A model generated the notes under the pieces. That model ran no database searches. It was given only the letters and a program-made list of their open reading frames with translations, and had not been told where the DNA came from. A DNA stretch of 64,000 bases from Paratractidigestivibacter sp003150175 (GTDB taxonomy: Bacteria > Actinomycetota > Coriobacteriia > Coriobacteriales > Atopobiaceae): NCBI RefSeq assembly GCF_964283195.1, contig NZ_CAXYLH010000002.1. The stretch is one strand, 5' to 3'. Position 1 is the first letter of the stretch. Each line of letters begins with the position of its first letter. Shown here piece after piece: positions 1 through 9,116 of the stretch. A program made the translations under genes and the position numbers.

Positions 1-333
1 GGCGGCACCGTGACCGAGGCCGACCCCGTCGTGCTCCGCGACCGCCAGAAGCTCGCCCAGGACGGCGTGGTCACCTGCACCATCGCCCTCACCGGAAAGA
101 AGGGCACCGTCAAGGCCGTCGAGATCAACGCCCGCGGCGTCTCGTTCGCGTCCGACCCCGACGTCGTCGAGGAGGCCCAGAGGATCGTCCGCCAGCAGGT
201 CGAGAAGCTGACGAACTCCGACGGCGTGAACATCGACGCCGTCCGCCGCAACGTCCGCAACCAGATCTCCAACCTCCTGTGGTCGCGCACCCACACGCGC
301 CCGATGGTCATCCCGGTCGTGCTGGAGGTCTAG
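1..333 (+). CDS. rnj: Ribonuclease J, C-terminal fragment
   Basis: This is the last 110 codons of a gene that begins before the window; the frame is open from base 1, so the GTG at position 10 is probably internal. RNase J is a metallo-beta-lactamase/beta-CASP nuclease with 5'-3' exo- and endonuclease activity in mRNA decay and rRNA maturation. Only the C-terminal domain is visible: it opens with the LRDRQKLAQDGVV segment and closes with TRPMVIPVVLEV, both typical of RNase J tails. The catalytic HxHxDH region lies outside the window. The stop is three bases before the ftsK start and its last codons carry the ftsK ribosome binding site, so the two are probably translationally coupled. Confidence 0.85.
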   Translation, partial: GGTVTEADPVVLRDRQKLAQDGVVTCTIALTGKKGTVKAVEINARGVSFASDPDVVEEAQRIVRQQVEKLTNSDGVNIDAVRRNVRNQISNLLWSRTHTRPMVIPVVLEV

Positions 334-336
334 CGC

Positions 337-2961
337 ATGCCCGCTAACCGCAGCAAAAACGCAGCAAAGAAGGGCTCGAAGGGGCGCGGCAAGGCTGCCG
401 CGCCCCGCGAGCTCATGCTCACCGACGCGCAGCGCGACATCGCGGGCGTCGTGGTGGCGGTCATCGCCGTCGCCATGTTCGTCTCGGTGGTCTCGCCCTC
501 GAGCGCCGTGGTGACGAGCGCCGTGGGCCATGCGCTCATGCTCTCGTTTGGCACCGGCGCGGTGCTCGTGCCCATCGCGCTTTTCCTCTTTGCCACAACC
601 TTCTTCATGGGGGAGGACGGGCCGTTCTCCGGCCATGTGGCGGGGGGCCTCGCGCTCATCGTGTTCTCCGTTCTCGCCATGCTCTCGCTCAACCAGCCGG
701 GCGTGGGCGACGCCCCCGAGCTCGCGCTCGAGGCCGAGCACGTCGTCGAGGCCGGCGGCTACGTTGGCGGGTTTGTCGCGTTCTGGCTCGTCAAGCTCGT
801 GGGCGTCATCGTAGGCAACGTCGTGCTCGTGGGCGTCATCGCCGCGGGCGTCGTCGTGTGCGGGTTCTCGATCTCCGGCGCGGTGTCCCGCATCGGCGCG
901 GGCGTCGAGGACCTTCGCGAGGACGTCGCCGCCAGGCGCGAGGAGCGCCTGGCCGAACGCGCGGAGACCCGCTCGCTCACGAGGACCCAGGCGCCCGAGC
1001 GCGCACCGAAGGCCGCCCCCGCGGCGCGCCAGCAGTCCCTCTTCGACGAGACGGGGGAGGGCGACGCGCGCTTCCTCGGCGACCGAAAGACGAGCGTCCT
1101 CAAGCGCGGCCGCGGACAGCAGGCGTCCCAGGGTGCCCAGGCGGCCGAAGCCGAGCCCGCGCCTGCCAAGTCCTCAAAGAGCTCTGCGTCGACCTCGATG
1201 GCCGACGACTTCATGGCCATGGACGACCTCACGGACGTCGAGGACGCCGCCACGGCGCTCCTCTCGCCAAAGAAGAACCGCCTCTCCAAGCTGAAGGTGG
1301 AGGCCGCCTCGCGCAAGCAGAAGGCCCAGAAGCACTCCACCTCCGACGACGCCGCCCCCGAGCCCGCCACGATCAAGCTCGACAAACAGGCACAGGTGCC
1401 CGACTTCCTCGCGAACGCCGCAAAGCCTGCGGCAGAGGCGGCCAAGGTCCCCGCGCCCCCGACCGAGATCAAGCGCCCCGGCGATGGCGACGAGTCCTAT
1501 GAGCTGCCGCCCCTCACCATCCTCAAGGAGAACACGGGCTTCTCGGGCAGCTATGCGAACGACTCCGAGCTCTCCGGAACCGCCCAGAAGCTCCAGGGCA
1601 CCCTGGAGGAGTTCGGCCTCACCTCGCGCGTCGAGGGCTGGATCGCCGGCCCTTCCGTCACCACCTTCAAGATCTCGATGGGCGAGGGCGAGCGCGTGAA
1701 CAAGATCGTCAACCTCGAGGACGACATCGCGCTCTCGCTCGCGGCCAAGTCGGTGCGAATCTTCGCGCCGATCCCCGGCACCTCGCTCGTCGGCATCGAG
1801 ATCCCGAACGAGAAGCCCCAGCCGGTCTACCTTTCTGACGTGCTGCCCTACGCCAAGGGCGGCCCGCTGGAGTGCGCCTTCGGCCGCGACTCCGAGGGCC
1901 GGCCTATCGTGGTCGACCTCTCGGGCCTGCCGCACCTGCTCGTCGCCGGCACCACCGGCTCGGGCAAGTCCGTGCTCCTCAACGCCATCGTCATGAGCAT
2001 GCTCATGCGCGCCACGCCCGAGCAGGTCCGCCTGATCATGGTCGACCCCAAGCGCGTCGAGTTCACCGGCTACGCGGGCCTGCCGCACCTCTACGTTCCC
2101 GTGGTCACCGAGCCCCGCCAGGCGGCGAGCGCCCTTCAGTGGGGCGTGACCGAGATGGAGCGTCGCCTCAAGGTCTTCGAGCACTACAAGGTACGCGACA
2201 TCAAGACCTTCAACGGCAACGTCGACGGCGATAAATACGCCGACATGGAGAACCCTCCGAAGCACATGCCGTACTTCGTCATCGTCATCGACGAGCTCGC
2301 CGACCTCATGATGGTAGCCGGCAAGGACGTCGAGAGCTCCATCGTGCGCATCGCCCAGCTCGGCCGCGCCGCGGGCATCCACCTGATCGTCGCGACCCAG
2401 CGCCCCTCGGCCGACGTCGTCACGGGCCTCATCCGCGCCAACATCGACAATCGCGTCGCGCTCTCGGTCGACAACTCGCTCAACTCGCGCATCATCCTCG
2501 ACCAGAAGGGCGCTGAGCAGCTCCTCGGCAAGGGCGACATGCTCGTCAAGCTCCGAGGAAAGAAGCCCATCCGCGCCCAGGGCTGCTGGGTCTCGGACTC
2601 CGAGATCGAGCAGACCGTCAAGTACATCAAGGAGCAGGTCACGGCCGACTACCACGAGGACATCCTCACCGCGGTCGTGCCCAACGCGCCCGGCTCGCCC
2701 GCCGGCCCCGACGCCCCGAAGGACGACGACCCGCTGATCTGGGAGGCCGCGCGCATTGTCGTGGATTCTCAGCTCGGTTCGACCTCGAGCCTCCAGCGCG
2801 CGCTCTCGGTTGGGTATGCTAGGGCAGGCAGGATCATGGACATGCTCGAGGCCAAGGGAGTCGTCGGCCCCGCGAACGGCTCGAAGCCTCGCGAGGTGCT
2901 CCTGGACAAAGAAGGCCTTGAGGACCTGAAGATGGCAGACACGGTGTACAAGGAGGTTTAG
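337..2961 (+). CDS. ftsK: DNA translocase FtsK/SpoIIIE
   Basis: Septum-located motor that pumps chromosomal DNA out of the closing division septum. The 874-aa protein has a basic N-terminus, about four membrane segments (residues ~35-176), a charged low-complexity linker (~190-390) and a motor domain. Walker A GTTGSGKS lies at residues 538-545 and the Walker B strand ends at D652-E653. The C-terminal ~65 residues look like the winged-helix gamma domain that reads orientation sequences. GGAGG sits 8-12 bases before the ATG, inside the RNase J gene. Length and order are normal for the family. The rodZ-like gene follows after 6 bases, so both likely share a transcript. Confidence 0.95.
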   Translation: MPANRSKNAAKKGSKGRGKAAAPRELMLTDAQRDIAGVVVAVIAVAMFVSVVSPSSAVVTSAVGHALMLSFGTGAVLVPIALFLFATTFFMGEDGPFSGHVAGGLALIVFSVLAMLSLNQPGVGDAPELALEAEHVVEAGGYVGGFVAFWLVKLVGVIVGNVVLVGVIAAGVVVCGFSISGAVSRIGAGVEDLREDVAARREERLAERAETRSLTRTQAPERAPKAAPAARQQSLFDETGEGDARFLGDRKTSVLKRGRGQQASQGAQAAEAEPAPAKSSKSSASTSMADDFMAMDDLTDVEDAATALLSPKKNRLSKLKVEAASRKQKAQKHSTSDDAAPEPATIKLDKQAQVPDFLANAAKPAAEAAKVPAPPTEIKRPGDGDESYELPPLTILKENTGFSGSYANDSELSGTAQKLQGTLEEFGLTSRVEGWIAGPSVTTFKISMGEGERVNKIVNLEDDIALSLAAKSVRIFAPIPGTSLVGIEIPNEKPQPVYLSDVLPYAKGGPLECAFGRDSEGRPIVVDLSGLPHLLVAGTTGSGKSVLLNAIVMSMLMRATPEQVRLIMVDPKRVEFTGYAGLPHLYVPVVTEPRQAASALQWGVTEMERRLKVFEHYKVRDIKTFNGNVDGDKYADMENPPKHMPYFVIVIDELADLMMVAGKDVESSIVRIAQLGRAAGIHLIVATQRPSADVVTGLIRANIDNRVALSVDNSLNSRIILDQKGAEQLLGKGDMLVKLRGKKPIRAQGCWVSDSEIEQTVKYIKEQVTADYHEDILTAVVPNAPGSPAGPDAPKDDDPLIWEAARIVVDSQLGSTSSLQRALSVGYARAGRIMDMLEAKGVVGPANGSKPREVLLDKEGLEDLKMADTVYKEV

Positions 2962-2967
2962 CAGACG

Positions 2968-4674
2968 ATGATCCGTCGTCCTCGCTTCAGCGAGATGCTC
3001 GGCTCAAGGAGGCGCCAGCTGGGCCTCAGCATCCAGCAGGCGTCAAGTATCCTCCGCCTTCGGGAGGATGTCCTCGTCGCTTTCGAGGAGGGCGACTTCG
3101 AGCGCATGCCCCAGAGCGGCTACGCCCAGGGCATGCTCTCGTCGTACGCGCGCTACCTCGGTCTCAACCCCAGGCAGATCACCGACCTTTTCCAGGAAGA
3201 GCTCTACGAGTACGTCAACGGCTCTACTTCCCATGAGCTCAGGCGCCACACGCGCGACGTGCAGGCGGGCCGCGGCGTCCGCGGCTACGACGTCGTCAAC
3301 GAGGCGGGCTCCAGGCCTAAGGCCTACGTCGAGTACCACGCGCTGCTGCCGGCCTCCGGCGGCCCCGCGGGCGACCTCGGCGCGTTCGCCACGACGACCT
3401 CAGCCACCCCGCGCCGCTCCATGCCGCTGGCGGGCTCCGGCCCCTCGGCCGCTGAGGCGTACAACTCCCAGAGCTTTGAGCAGGACACTGCCGGCGCCAG
3501 GCGCCGCAGGCCCTACAACGGAAACACCGCCAGGTACCCGGGCGAAGCCTCGGGGAGCAACCGCGCTGAGCGCCAGCGCAGGCGCAACTCCCAGCGCAGG
3601 CGCTACGAGCAGCAGTCAGACCCCTCCCGTAGGCTTCTCTCGAGCGACATGCGGGGCCCCGGCATCAACGACTCCGGCTACTCGGGGGAGCGCTACCTGC
3701 GCGACGAGGTGAGCACGAGGGCGGTCCGCCCCCGCGAGTACACCGACGACATGCGCTACGACGAGGGCGCGCGCCCCTACGAGCGCGCCTCCACCATCCG
3801 CGGCCGCAGGTCCTCGATGAACATCGCGGATACCGGCAGGCCCAACGTCCGCCGCCGCACCGGCTCCGACTATGCTCCGGCCCAGCGCGGCGGCGCGGGT
3901 GGCGGCCGCCAGGGCGGCAGGGGAGGGCGCTCGCCTCGCCCCTCCGCGGTCTCGCAGAACAAGATATTCATCGGGATCTTGATCCTCGCCGTCGTCCTCA
4001 CGGCGATCATCGTGTTCTCCGTGAGCTCGTGCGTCGGCGGAAAGAACACCACGACCCCCGGCGCCATGACATCCGATTCCGGCAGCTCGGCCGCCACCGG
4101 CCAGTCGCAGGGCAACTCTTCTGCGCAGACGACGGCCCAGCAGACCTCGGCCAGCAAGGACTCGCAGTCCGCGAAGACCGGCGACGATGCCTCGGGCGCC
4201 GATGCCTCGAAGACCAAGGACGGCGAGACCTACGTCCCCACCGTCGTGAAGGTCTCGGTCTCCGCCGGGTCCTACACCTGGCTCGAGGTCACGAGCGACG
4301 GTAAGAGCGACGTCGCCGACTCCGTCACAGGCCCCTGGGAGAAGGAGTACACGGTGACCGACACCATCACCGTGCAGGCCGGCAACCCCTCGGCAGTCAC
4401 GGTGACCAAGAACGGCGCGTCGGTGCCCTTCAACTCGAAGGCCTCCGGTCTCGGGTCCCTCTCCATCAAGGGGACGAAGCCCCCGGAGAAGACCTCCGAT
4501 TCCGAGGCCTCGAAGACGGAAGCTTCCGGCACCGATTCCACCGACGAGTCCGGCTCGGACTCCGGATCGGGCAGCTCCAAGTCCGGTGCCAAGAGCTCAT
4601 CCGGCAGCTCGTCCGCCTCCTCGAAGGGCACCTCCGCCCAGAGCTCGGACGGCGAGGAAGCGGCCGTCGAATAG
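2968..4674 (+). CDS. RodZ-like membrane protein with N-terminal helix-turn-helix
   Basis: RodZ-type proteins link the cytoskeleton and cell-wall machinery; Bacillus YmfM sits at the same place next to ftsK and pgsA. Residues ~5-75 form a Cro-like HTH_25 domain (SIQQASSILRLREDVLVAFE). A long Arg/Gly/Ser-rich cytoplasmic stretch follows, then one membrane helix at ~332-353, and a Ser/Thr-rich outer part with a short beta-rich segment (~415-500) resembling DUF4115. The last ~65 residues are almost all Ser, Gly, Lys and Glu. At 568 aa it is longer than usual because of these disordered stretches. AAGGAGG lies within the end of ftsK. A strong hairpin follows the stop. Confidence 0.8.
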   Translation: MIRRPRFSEMLGSRRRQLGLSIQQASSILRLREDVLVAFEEGDFERMPQSGYAQGMLSSYARYLGLNPRQITDLFQEELYEYVNGSTSHELRRHTRDVQAGRGVRGYDVVNEAGSRPKAYVEYHALLPASGGPAGDLGAFATTTSATPRRSMPLAGSGPSAAEAYNSQSFEQDTAGARRRRPYNGNTARYPGEASGSNRAERQRRRNSQRRRYEQQSDPSRRLLSSDMRGPGINDSGYSGERYLRDEVSTRAVRPREYTDDMRYDEGARPYERASTIRGRRSSMNIADTGRPNVRRRTGSDYAPAQRGGAGGGRQGGRGGRSPRPSAVSQNKIFIGILILAVVLTAIIVFSVSSCVGGKNTTTPGAMTSDSGSSAATGQSQGNSSAQTTAQQTSASKDSQSAKTGDDASGADASKTKDGETYVPTVVKVSVSAGSYTWLEVTSDGKSDVADSVTGPWEKEYTVTDTITVQAGNPSAVTVTKNGASVPFNSKASGLGSLSIKGTKPPEKTSDSEASKTEASGTDSTDESGSDSGSGSSKSGAKSSSGSSSASSKGTSAQSSDGEEAAVE

Positions 4675-4682
4675 CCCCGAAC

Positions 4683-4724
4683 GCGGCGCCGGAAGCTTAA
4701 CCGGCGCCGCGATGGTTTCTTTGT
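4683..4724 (+). terminator. Rho-independent terminator after the rodZ-like gene
   Basis: Perfect 10-bp GC-rich stem (4683-4692 with 4701-4710), 8-base loop, then a T-rich tail (ggtttctttgt). It closes the RNase J-ftsK-rodZ transcript just before yajQ. Confidence 0.75.
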
Positions 4725-4756
4725 AACCCGCACCCAAGCAAAGGAGATGGACCCAC

Positions 4757-5254
4757 ATGGCCAAGGAATGCAGCTTCGATGTCGTCTCGACCGTCGACAT
4801 GCAGGAGGTCGACAACGCCTACCAGCAGGCGGCGCGCGAGCTATCACAGCGATACGATCTCAAGGGCACGGGCGCCGCGCTCGATCTCTCGAAGAAGGAT
4901 GGCGTCTTCAAGCTCGAGGCCCCTTCCGAGTTCGTCGCCTCCCAGGTCCGCGACGTCCTCGGCGGCAAGCTGACCAAGCGCGGGATCGATCTTTCCGCCG
5001 TTCGCTGGGACAAGGTCGAGGCCGCGTCCGGCATGAGCGTCCGCCAGTCCGGGCGCATCATCCAGGGCATTGACCAGGACACCGCAAAGAAGATCGCGAA
5101 GGACATCCGCGACCTCAAGCTCAAGTGCAAGCCGACCGTCGAGGGCGATAAGCTCCGCATCTCGTCCGCGTCGCGCGACGTCCTGCAGCAGGTCATCGCC
5201 GCGCTCAAGCAGAACGACTACGGCCAGCCCCTCCAGTTCGTCAACTATCGTTAG
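4757..5254 (+). CDS. YajQ family nucleotide-binding protein
   Basis: The 165-aa protein matches the YajQ/UPF0234 family along its whole length: start AKECSFDVVSTVDMQEVDNA, the RYDLKGTGA segment, and the closing QPLQFVNYR. Family members have two ferredoxin-like folds, bind nucleotides or RNA, and one (Xanthomonas) is a cyclic-di-GMP effector; the role here is not known. The start has AAGGAG 10 bases upstream and lies after the terminator at 4683-4724, so it probably has its own promoter. rimO follows 10 bases after the stop. Confidence 0.9.
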   Translation: MAKECSFDVVSTVDMQEVDNAYQQAARELSQRYDLKGTGAALDLSKKDGVFKLEAPSEFVASQVRDVLGGKLTKRGIDLSAVRWDKVEAASGMSVRQSGRIIQGIDQDTAKKIAKDIRDLKLKCKPTVEGDKLRISSASRDVLQQVIAALKQNDYGQPLQFVNYR

Positions 5255-5264
5255 GATTCACCCC

Positions 5265-6608
5265 ATGCCTATGGATTCGCCCCTCGGCAAGATCCTCTTC
5301 ATCACCCTCGGCTGCGCGAAGAACGAGGTCGACACCGACCGCATGCGCGCGCTTCTGCTCGCCGCCGGCTTTGCGGAGGCCGACGGCGTCGATGACGCCG
5401 ACGCGGCCATCGTGAACACCTGCTCCTTCCTCGCCTCCGCGACCGAGGAGTCCGTCGAGGCTACCCTCGAGCTCGCCGAGGGCCGCGCGGAGGGCGTCAG
5501 GACCTGCCCCATCATCATGTGCGGCTGCGTCCCCTCGCGCTACGGCGACGACCTCCCCGAGCAGCTGCCCGAGGTCGCGGCCTTTGTCAAGGCCGACGAC
5601 GAGGACGGCATCGTCGGGGTCGTCGCGGATGTCCTCGGCATCTCCGTCGCGGCGCCCGTCCTCGACGCCGGAGCGATGCTCCGCACCGTCCAGGGCGCTT
5701 CCGCTTTCGTGAAGATCTCCGAGGGCTGTGACCGCTTCTGCGCGTTCTGCGCGATCCCTTACATCCGCGGCCGCTACCACAGCCGCCCGGCCGACGAGAT
5801 CGTCGCAGAGGTCTCGGCCCTTATGGAGCAGGGCGTCCGCGAGGTCATTCTCATCGGCCAGGACACCGGCATCTGGGGCTCCGACTTCGAGGGCGACCAG
5901 ACCCTCGCCAAGCTGCTCGTTCGCGTGGCCGAGGCCGTCAGGCCCTACTCCGGCTGGGTGAGGGTGCTCTACCTCCAGCCCGAGGGCATGACCGACGAGC
6001 TCATCGCCGCTATCCGCGACACCCCTGAGGTACTTCCCTACATCGATATCCCCATCCAGCACTGCTCCGAGCGCGTGCTCAAGGCCATGGGCCGCTCCGG
6101 CGACCCCGAGCAGCTCCACGCGCTCTTCGCGAGGCTGCGCGACGAGATCCCCGGCATGGTCCTGCGCACCACGGGCTTGGCGGGCTTCCCCGGCGAGACC
6201 GACGAGGAGGCCGACGAGCTCTACGACTTCATCGAGGCGGAGGAGTTCGACTACACCTCGGTCTTCGCCTACTCGCAGGAGGAGGGCACCCGCGCCGCGG
6301 CGATGCCCGACCAGGTGGACGAGGACGTCAAGCTCGAGCGCACCCAGCGGCTCATCGACCTCGTGGAGGAGCTGGGCTTCTCTGCAACGGCCAAGCACGT
6401 CGGCGAGCGCGTCAAGGTGATCATCGACGGCGTCGAGGAGACCGAGGACGGGGTCGAGCTCATCGGCCACACCTGGTTCCAGGCCCCCGACTGCGACGGC
6501 GCTGTCCACATCCAGAGCGGCGAGGCGGCGGTCGGCGACATCGTGACCGTGGACCTCGTCGACTCCTTCTGCTACGAGATGGTCGGTACGATCGTCGAGG
6601 AGGCGTAA
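5265..6608 (+). CDS. rimO: Ribosomal protein S12 methylthiotransferase RimO
   Basis: Radical SAM enzyme that adds a methylthio group to the conserved Asp of ribosomal protein S12. The 447-aa protein has the N-terminal MTTase domain (LGCAKNEVDTDRM, with Cys17, then NTCSF and CGCVPSR cysteines for the auxiliary cluster). The radical SAM cluster motif CDRFCAFC has cysteines at 155, 159 and 162, and a C-terminal TRAM domain follows. The frame is open further upstream inside yajQ, but homology begins at the ATG at 5265; an ATG at 5271 is also possible. MiaB, its paralogue, is encoded at 13118. The pgsA start follows after 6 bases. Confidence 0.93.
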   Translation: MPMDSPLGKILFITLGCAKNEVDTDRMRALLLAAGFAEADGVDDADAAIVNTCSFLASATEESVEATLELAEGRAEGVRTCPIIMCGCVPSRYGDDLPEQLPEVAAFVKADDEDGIVGVVADVLGISVAAPVLDAGAMLRTVQGASAFVKISEGCDRFCAFCAIPYIRGRYHSRPADEIVAEVSALMEQGVREVILIGQDTGIWGSDFEGDQTLAKLLVRVAEAVRPYSGWVRVLYLQPEGMTDELIAAIRDTPEVLPYIDIPIQHCSERVLKAMGRSGDPEQLHALFARLRDEIPGMVLRTTGLAGFPGETDEEADELYDFIEAEEFDYTSVFAYSQEEGTRAAAMPDQVDEDVKLERTQRLIDLVEELGFSATAKHVGERVKVIIDGVEETEDGVELIGHTWFQAPDCDGAVHIQSGEAAVGDIVTVDLVDSFCYEMVGTIVEEA

Positions 6609-6614
6609 GGCCCC

Positions 6615-7235
6615 ATGGGCTCAAAGAAGGCAGGGAAGGCCACCGGCGGCCTTTGGACTCCGGCCAACATCGTGACCACCGTCCGTGTCGTCCTCGTGCC
6701 GCTGTGGCTCCTCGTGGCCGAGCTCCTGTGCCCGGCCGGGCTCAACGGGGCCACTATCGACGCCGGCATGCTCGCGGCGTTCGTGTTCTTTGTGATCCTC
6801 TCGCTCACGGACAAGCTCGACGGCTACCTCGCGCGCAGCAGGGGAGAAGTGACCACCTTCGGCAAGTTCCTCGACCCTATCGCAGACAAGCTCGTGGTCA
6901 TCGTCGCCCTGTGCTTCCTGCTCGAGCACGGGATGGCGAGCTCGTGGGTGCTCCTGGTCATCGTCGCCCGCGAGTTCCTCGTGAGCGGCCTTCGCATGGT
7001 CATCGCCTCCAAGGGCGTCGTCGTTGCGGCAAGCAACCTCGGCAAGTGGAAGACCGCCACGACGATGGTATCGATCTCGGGGCTGCTGCTTTGCATGGCG
7101 CTGCCCGCGGGGCAGGCCCTCGACGTCCTTAACCTCATCTCGCAGGTGCTCCTGTTCGCCGCGGTCGTGCTCACCGCATGGTCCGGCGTCGATTACTTCC
7201 TCAAGGGCTGGAAATACCTCGTGGAGGCCGACTGA
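6615..7235 (+). CDS. pgsA: CDP-diacylglycerol--glycerol-3-phosphate 3-phosphatidyltransferase
   Basis: Makes phosphatidylglycerophosphate, the committed step to phosphatidylglycerol and cardiolipin, at the membrane. The 206-aa polytopic protein has the CDP-alcohol phosphatidyltransferase signature D-x2-DG-x2-AR-x8-G-x3-D-x3-D, seen as DKLDGYLAR followed by GKFLDPIAD. GAGGAGG at the end of rimO serves as ribosome binding site. It sits directly before the CinA-type gene and recA, as in Firmicutes. A second family member lies at 26846-27565, so one of the two may use another alcohol acceptor; position and motif make this one the better PgsA candidate. Confidence 0.9.
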   Translation: MGSKKAGKATGGLWTPANIVTTVRVVLVPLWLLVAELLCPAGLNGATIDAGMLAAFVFFVILSLTDKLDGYLARSRGEVTTFGKFLDPIADKLVVIVALCFLLEHGMASSWVLLVIVAREFLVSGLRMVIASKGVVVAASNLGKWKTATTMVSISGLLLCMALPAGQALDVLNLISQVLLFAAVVLTAWSGVDYFLKGWKYLVEAD

Positions 7236-7236
7236 C

Positions 7237-7755
7237 ATGGCATGCGACCGCGCGATCCTGGAACAGGACGATGAGCTCTACGAGGCTGCGGCGAGGCTGG
7301 TCTTAAGGGCGACTGAGCTGGGGCTCACCGTCGGTACTGCGGAGTCCTGCACGGGAGGCCTTGTGAGCGGTTGCCTCACGGCGGTGCCGGGCTCCTCGGC
7401 GGTCGTGCGCGGCGGCGTCGTGAGCTACGCCATCCCCGTGAAGCACGAGGTCCTCGGGGTTCCCTACGAGGGAATCCTCGGGGTGCCGCAGATCGGCGCG
7501 GTGTCCTCCGAGTGCGCCAAGGCAATGGCCGAGGGCGCACGGAGGGTGCTCAGCTGCGACGTCGCGGTCTCGACCACGGGCATCGCGGGCCCTGGCGGTG
7601 CCGAGCCCGGAAAGCCCGTCGGAACCGTGTGGATGGCCGTAGCGACGGCTGATGGCACGAAGTCGTGGCTCCACTGCTTCGAGGGCGACCGAGCCGACGT
7701 GCGGCGCCTCGCCTGCAGGGCCGCCATCGGGCATCTTCTTGAATCTCTTGTGTAA
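7237..7755 (+). CDS. CinA C-terminal domain protein (nicotinamide-nucleotide amidase, PncC type)
   Basis: Single-domain CinA-C protein of 172 aa. The family deamidates nicotinamide mononucleotide to nicotinic acid mononucleotide in pyridine-nucleotide recycling. Motifs seen are GTAESCTGGLVSGCLT near the N-terminus, GGVVSYA, and STTGIAGPGG followed by KPVGTVW. The N-terminal COG1058 domain of full-length CinA is missing, as in PncC proteins. The ATG at 7237 comes one base after the pgsA stop, with GGAGG just upstream; the longer open frame into pgsA is not needed. Its place before recA is the classical cinA-recA linkage. Confidence 0.88.
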   Translation: MACDRAILEQDDELYEAAARLVLRATELGLTVGTAESCTGGLVSGCLTAVPGSSAVVRGGVVSYAIPVKHEVLGVPYEGILGVPQIGAVSSECAKAMAEGARRVLSCDVAVSTTGIAGPGGAEPGKPVGTVWMAVATADGTKSWLHCFEGDRADVRRLACRAAIGHLLESLV

Positions 7756-7802
7756 ATCGGCGGGGAAGCGAAGTCTGACCTTAGCTTCCCTGAGCAGATA
7801 AT

Positions 7803-7831
7803 CGCCCCTGCCGGCCCTGTTGGCAGGGGCG
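7803..7831 (+). terminator. Hairpin between the cinA-like gene and recA
   Basis: Perfect 10-bp stem (7803-7812 with 7822-7831) with a 9-base loop. The tail is only weakly T-rich (gattcgtgcc...gtctttt), so it may be a weak terminator. A smaller inverted repeat (7763-7769 with 7784-7790) lies just before it. Confidence 0.5.
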
Positions 7832-7932
7832 GATTCGTGCCGCGAGTCTTTTAAGGAAGGTTCCCGGCAGATACGCGGCAGTCATTGGACAGATTGCCGC
7901 AAGGCGCCTTTGGTAGATTTCCCTCATGTTCG

Positions 7933-7961
7933 TTGACCAAGAACGGCTGTTCGATTAGTAT
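7933..7961 (+). promoter_or_regulatory. recA promoter with embedded LexA (SOS) box
   Basis: The -35 TTGACC (7933-7938) and -10 TAGTAT (7956-7961) are spaced by exactly 17 bases. The spacer carries AGAACGGCTGTTCGA (7940-7954), a good match to the Gram-positive SOS box GAAC-N4-GTTC. LexA bound here would cover both promoter elements. Predicted start of transcription is ~25 bases before the recA ATG. Confidence 0.75.
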
Positions 7962-7991
7962 TGGCTTCATCGAATCAAAGAGGGAGTTCAC

Positions 7992-9116
7992 ATGGCAAAG
8001 GCTAAGAGCGCCATCGTTAAGGAAATCAAGCCCCGGACCACCGGCGAGGAGCGCGACAAGGCGATCGCCGACACCACGGCGGAGATCATAAAGAAGTTCG
8101 GCAAGGGCTCGATCATGAAGTACGGCGACGACGGCCCGAACTACGAGGTCGAGGCCATTCCCACCGGCTCCATCGCGCTCGACAACGCCCTCGGCATCGG
8201 CGGCATTCCCCGCGGCCGCATCGTCGAGATCTACGGCCCCGAGTCCTCCGGCAAGACCACCCTCTCGCTCGAGATCCTCGCAGAGGCCCAGGCGCTCGGC
8301 GGCGTCGTCGCGTTCATCGACGCCGAACACGCCCTCGACCCCGGCTACGCCGCCCGCATCGGCGTGGACATCGACGAGGTGCTCATCTCGCAGCCCGACA
8401 CCGGCGAGCAGGCGCTCGAGATCTGCGACATGCTCGTGCGCTCAGGCGCCATCGACGTCGTCGTAATTGACTCCGTCGCGGCCCTCACCCCCCGCGCCGA
8501 GATCGAGGGAGAGATCGGCGACTCCACGGTCGGCCTCCAGGCCCGCCTCATGAGCCAGGCCCTCCGCAAACTCGCGGGCTCTCTCTCCAAGTCCAACACC
8601 ACCTGTATCTTCATCAACCAGCTCCGCGAGAAGATCGGCGTCATGTTCGGCAACCCCGAGACCACTCCTGGCGGCCGCGCCCTCAAGTTCTTCTCGTCCG
8701 TGCGCCTTGACATCCGCAGGATCGACACCCATAAGGACTCGCACGGCAACGCGATCGGCAACCGCGTGCGCGTCAAGGTCGTGAAGAACAAGGTGGCGCC
8801 GCCCTTCAAGCAGTGCGAGTTCGACATCATGTACGGGGAGGGCATCTCCAAGGAGGGCTCGATCCTCGACATGGGCGTCGACTACAAGATCATCGATAAA
8901 TCCGGTTCCTGGTTCTCCTACGGCGACGAGCGCCTCGGCCAGGGCCGGGAGGCCGCAAAGCACTTCCTCGCCGAGAACCCCGACCTGCGCGACGAGCTCG
9001 AGCACAAGATCCGCGTCGCCTGTGGCCTTGAGCTCGGCGACGAGCGCGTCGGCGAGCCCGTGCCGGGCGTCGATCTCGACCTCGACGGCTCCACTCACCT
9101 CACGAGCGGCGAGTAA
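7992..9116 (+). CDS. recA: Recombinase RecA
   Basis: ATP-dependent strand-exchange protein and co-protease that triggers LexA self-cleavage. At 374 aa it is of normal length, with Walker A GPESSGKT at residues 82-89, the MAW-type [10 protein letters not shown] stretch and the loop-2 region [20 protein letters not shown] (split here only for naming). GAGGGAG precedes the ATG. Promoter and SOS box at 7933-7961 indicate damage control by the LexA at 17494. It overlaps recX by one base pair step (TAATG), which fits translational coupling. Confidence 0.98.
   Translation: MAKAKSAIVKEIKPRTTGEERDKAIADTTAEIIKKFGKGSIMKYGDDGPNYEVEAIPTGSIALDNALGIGGIPRGRIVEIYGPESSGKTTLSLEILAEAQALGGVVAFIDAEHALDPGYAARIGVDIDEVLISQPDTGEQALEICDMLVRSGAIDVVVIDSVAALTPRAEIEGEIGDSTVGLQARLMSQALRKLAGSLSKSNTTCIFINQLREKIGVMFGNPETTPGGRALKFFSSVRLDIRRIDTHKDSHGNAIGNRVRVKVVKNKVAPPFKQCEFDIMYGEGISKEGSILDMGVDYKIIDKSGSWFSYGDERLGQGREAAKHFLAENPDLRDELEHKIRVACGLELGDERVGEPVPGVDLDLDGSTHLTSGE

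Noticed and set aside
5070..5264. Upstream extension of rimO inside yajQ
   Set aside because: Ser/Arg-rich out-of-frame translation of yajQ; RimO homology starts at the ATG at 5265.
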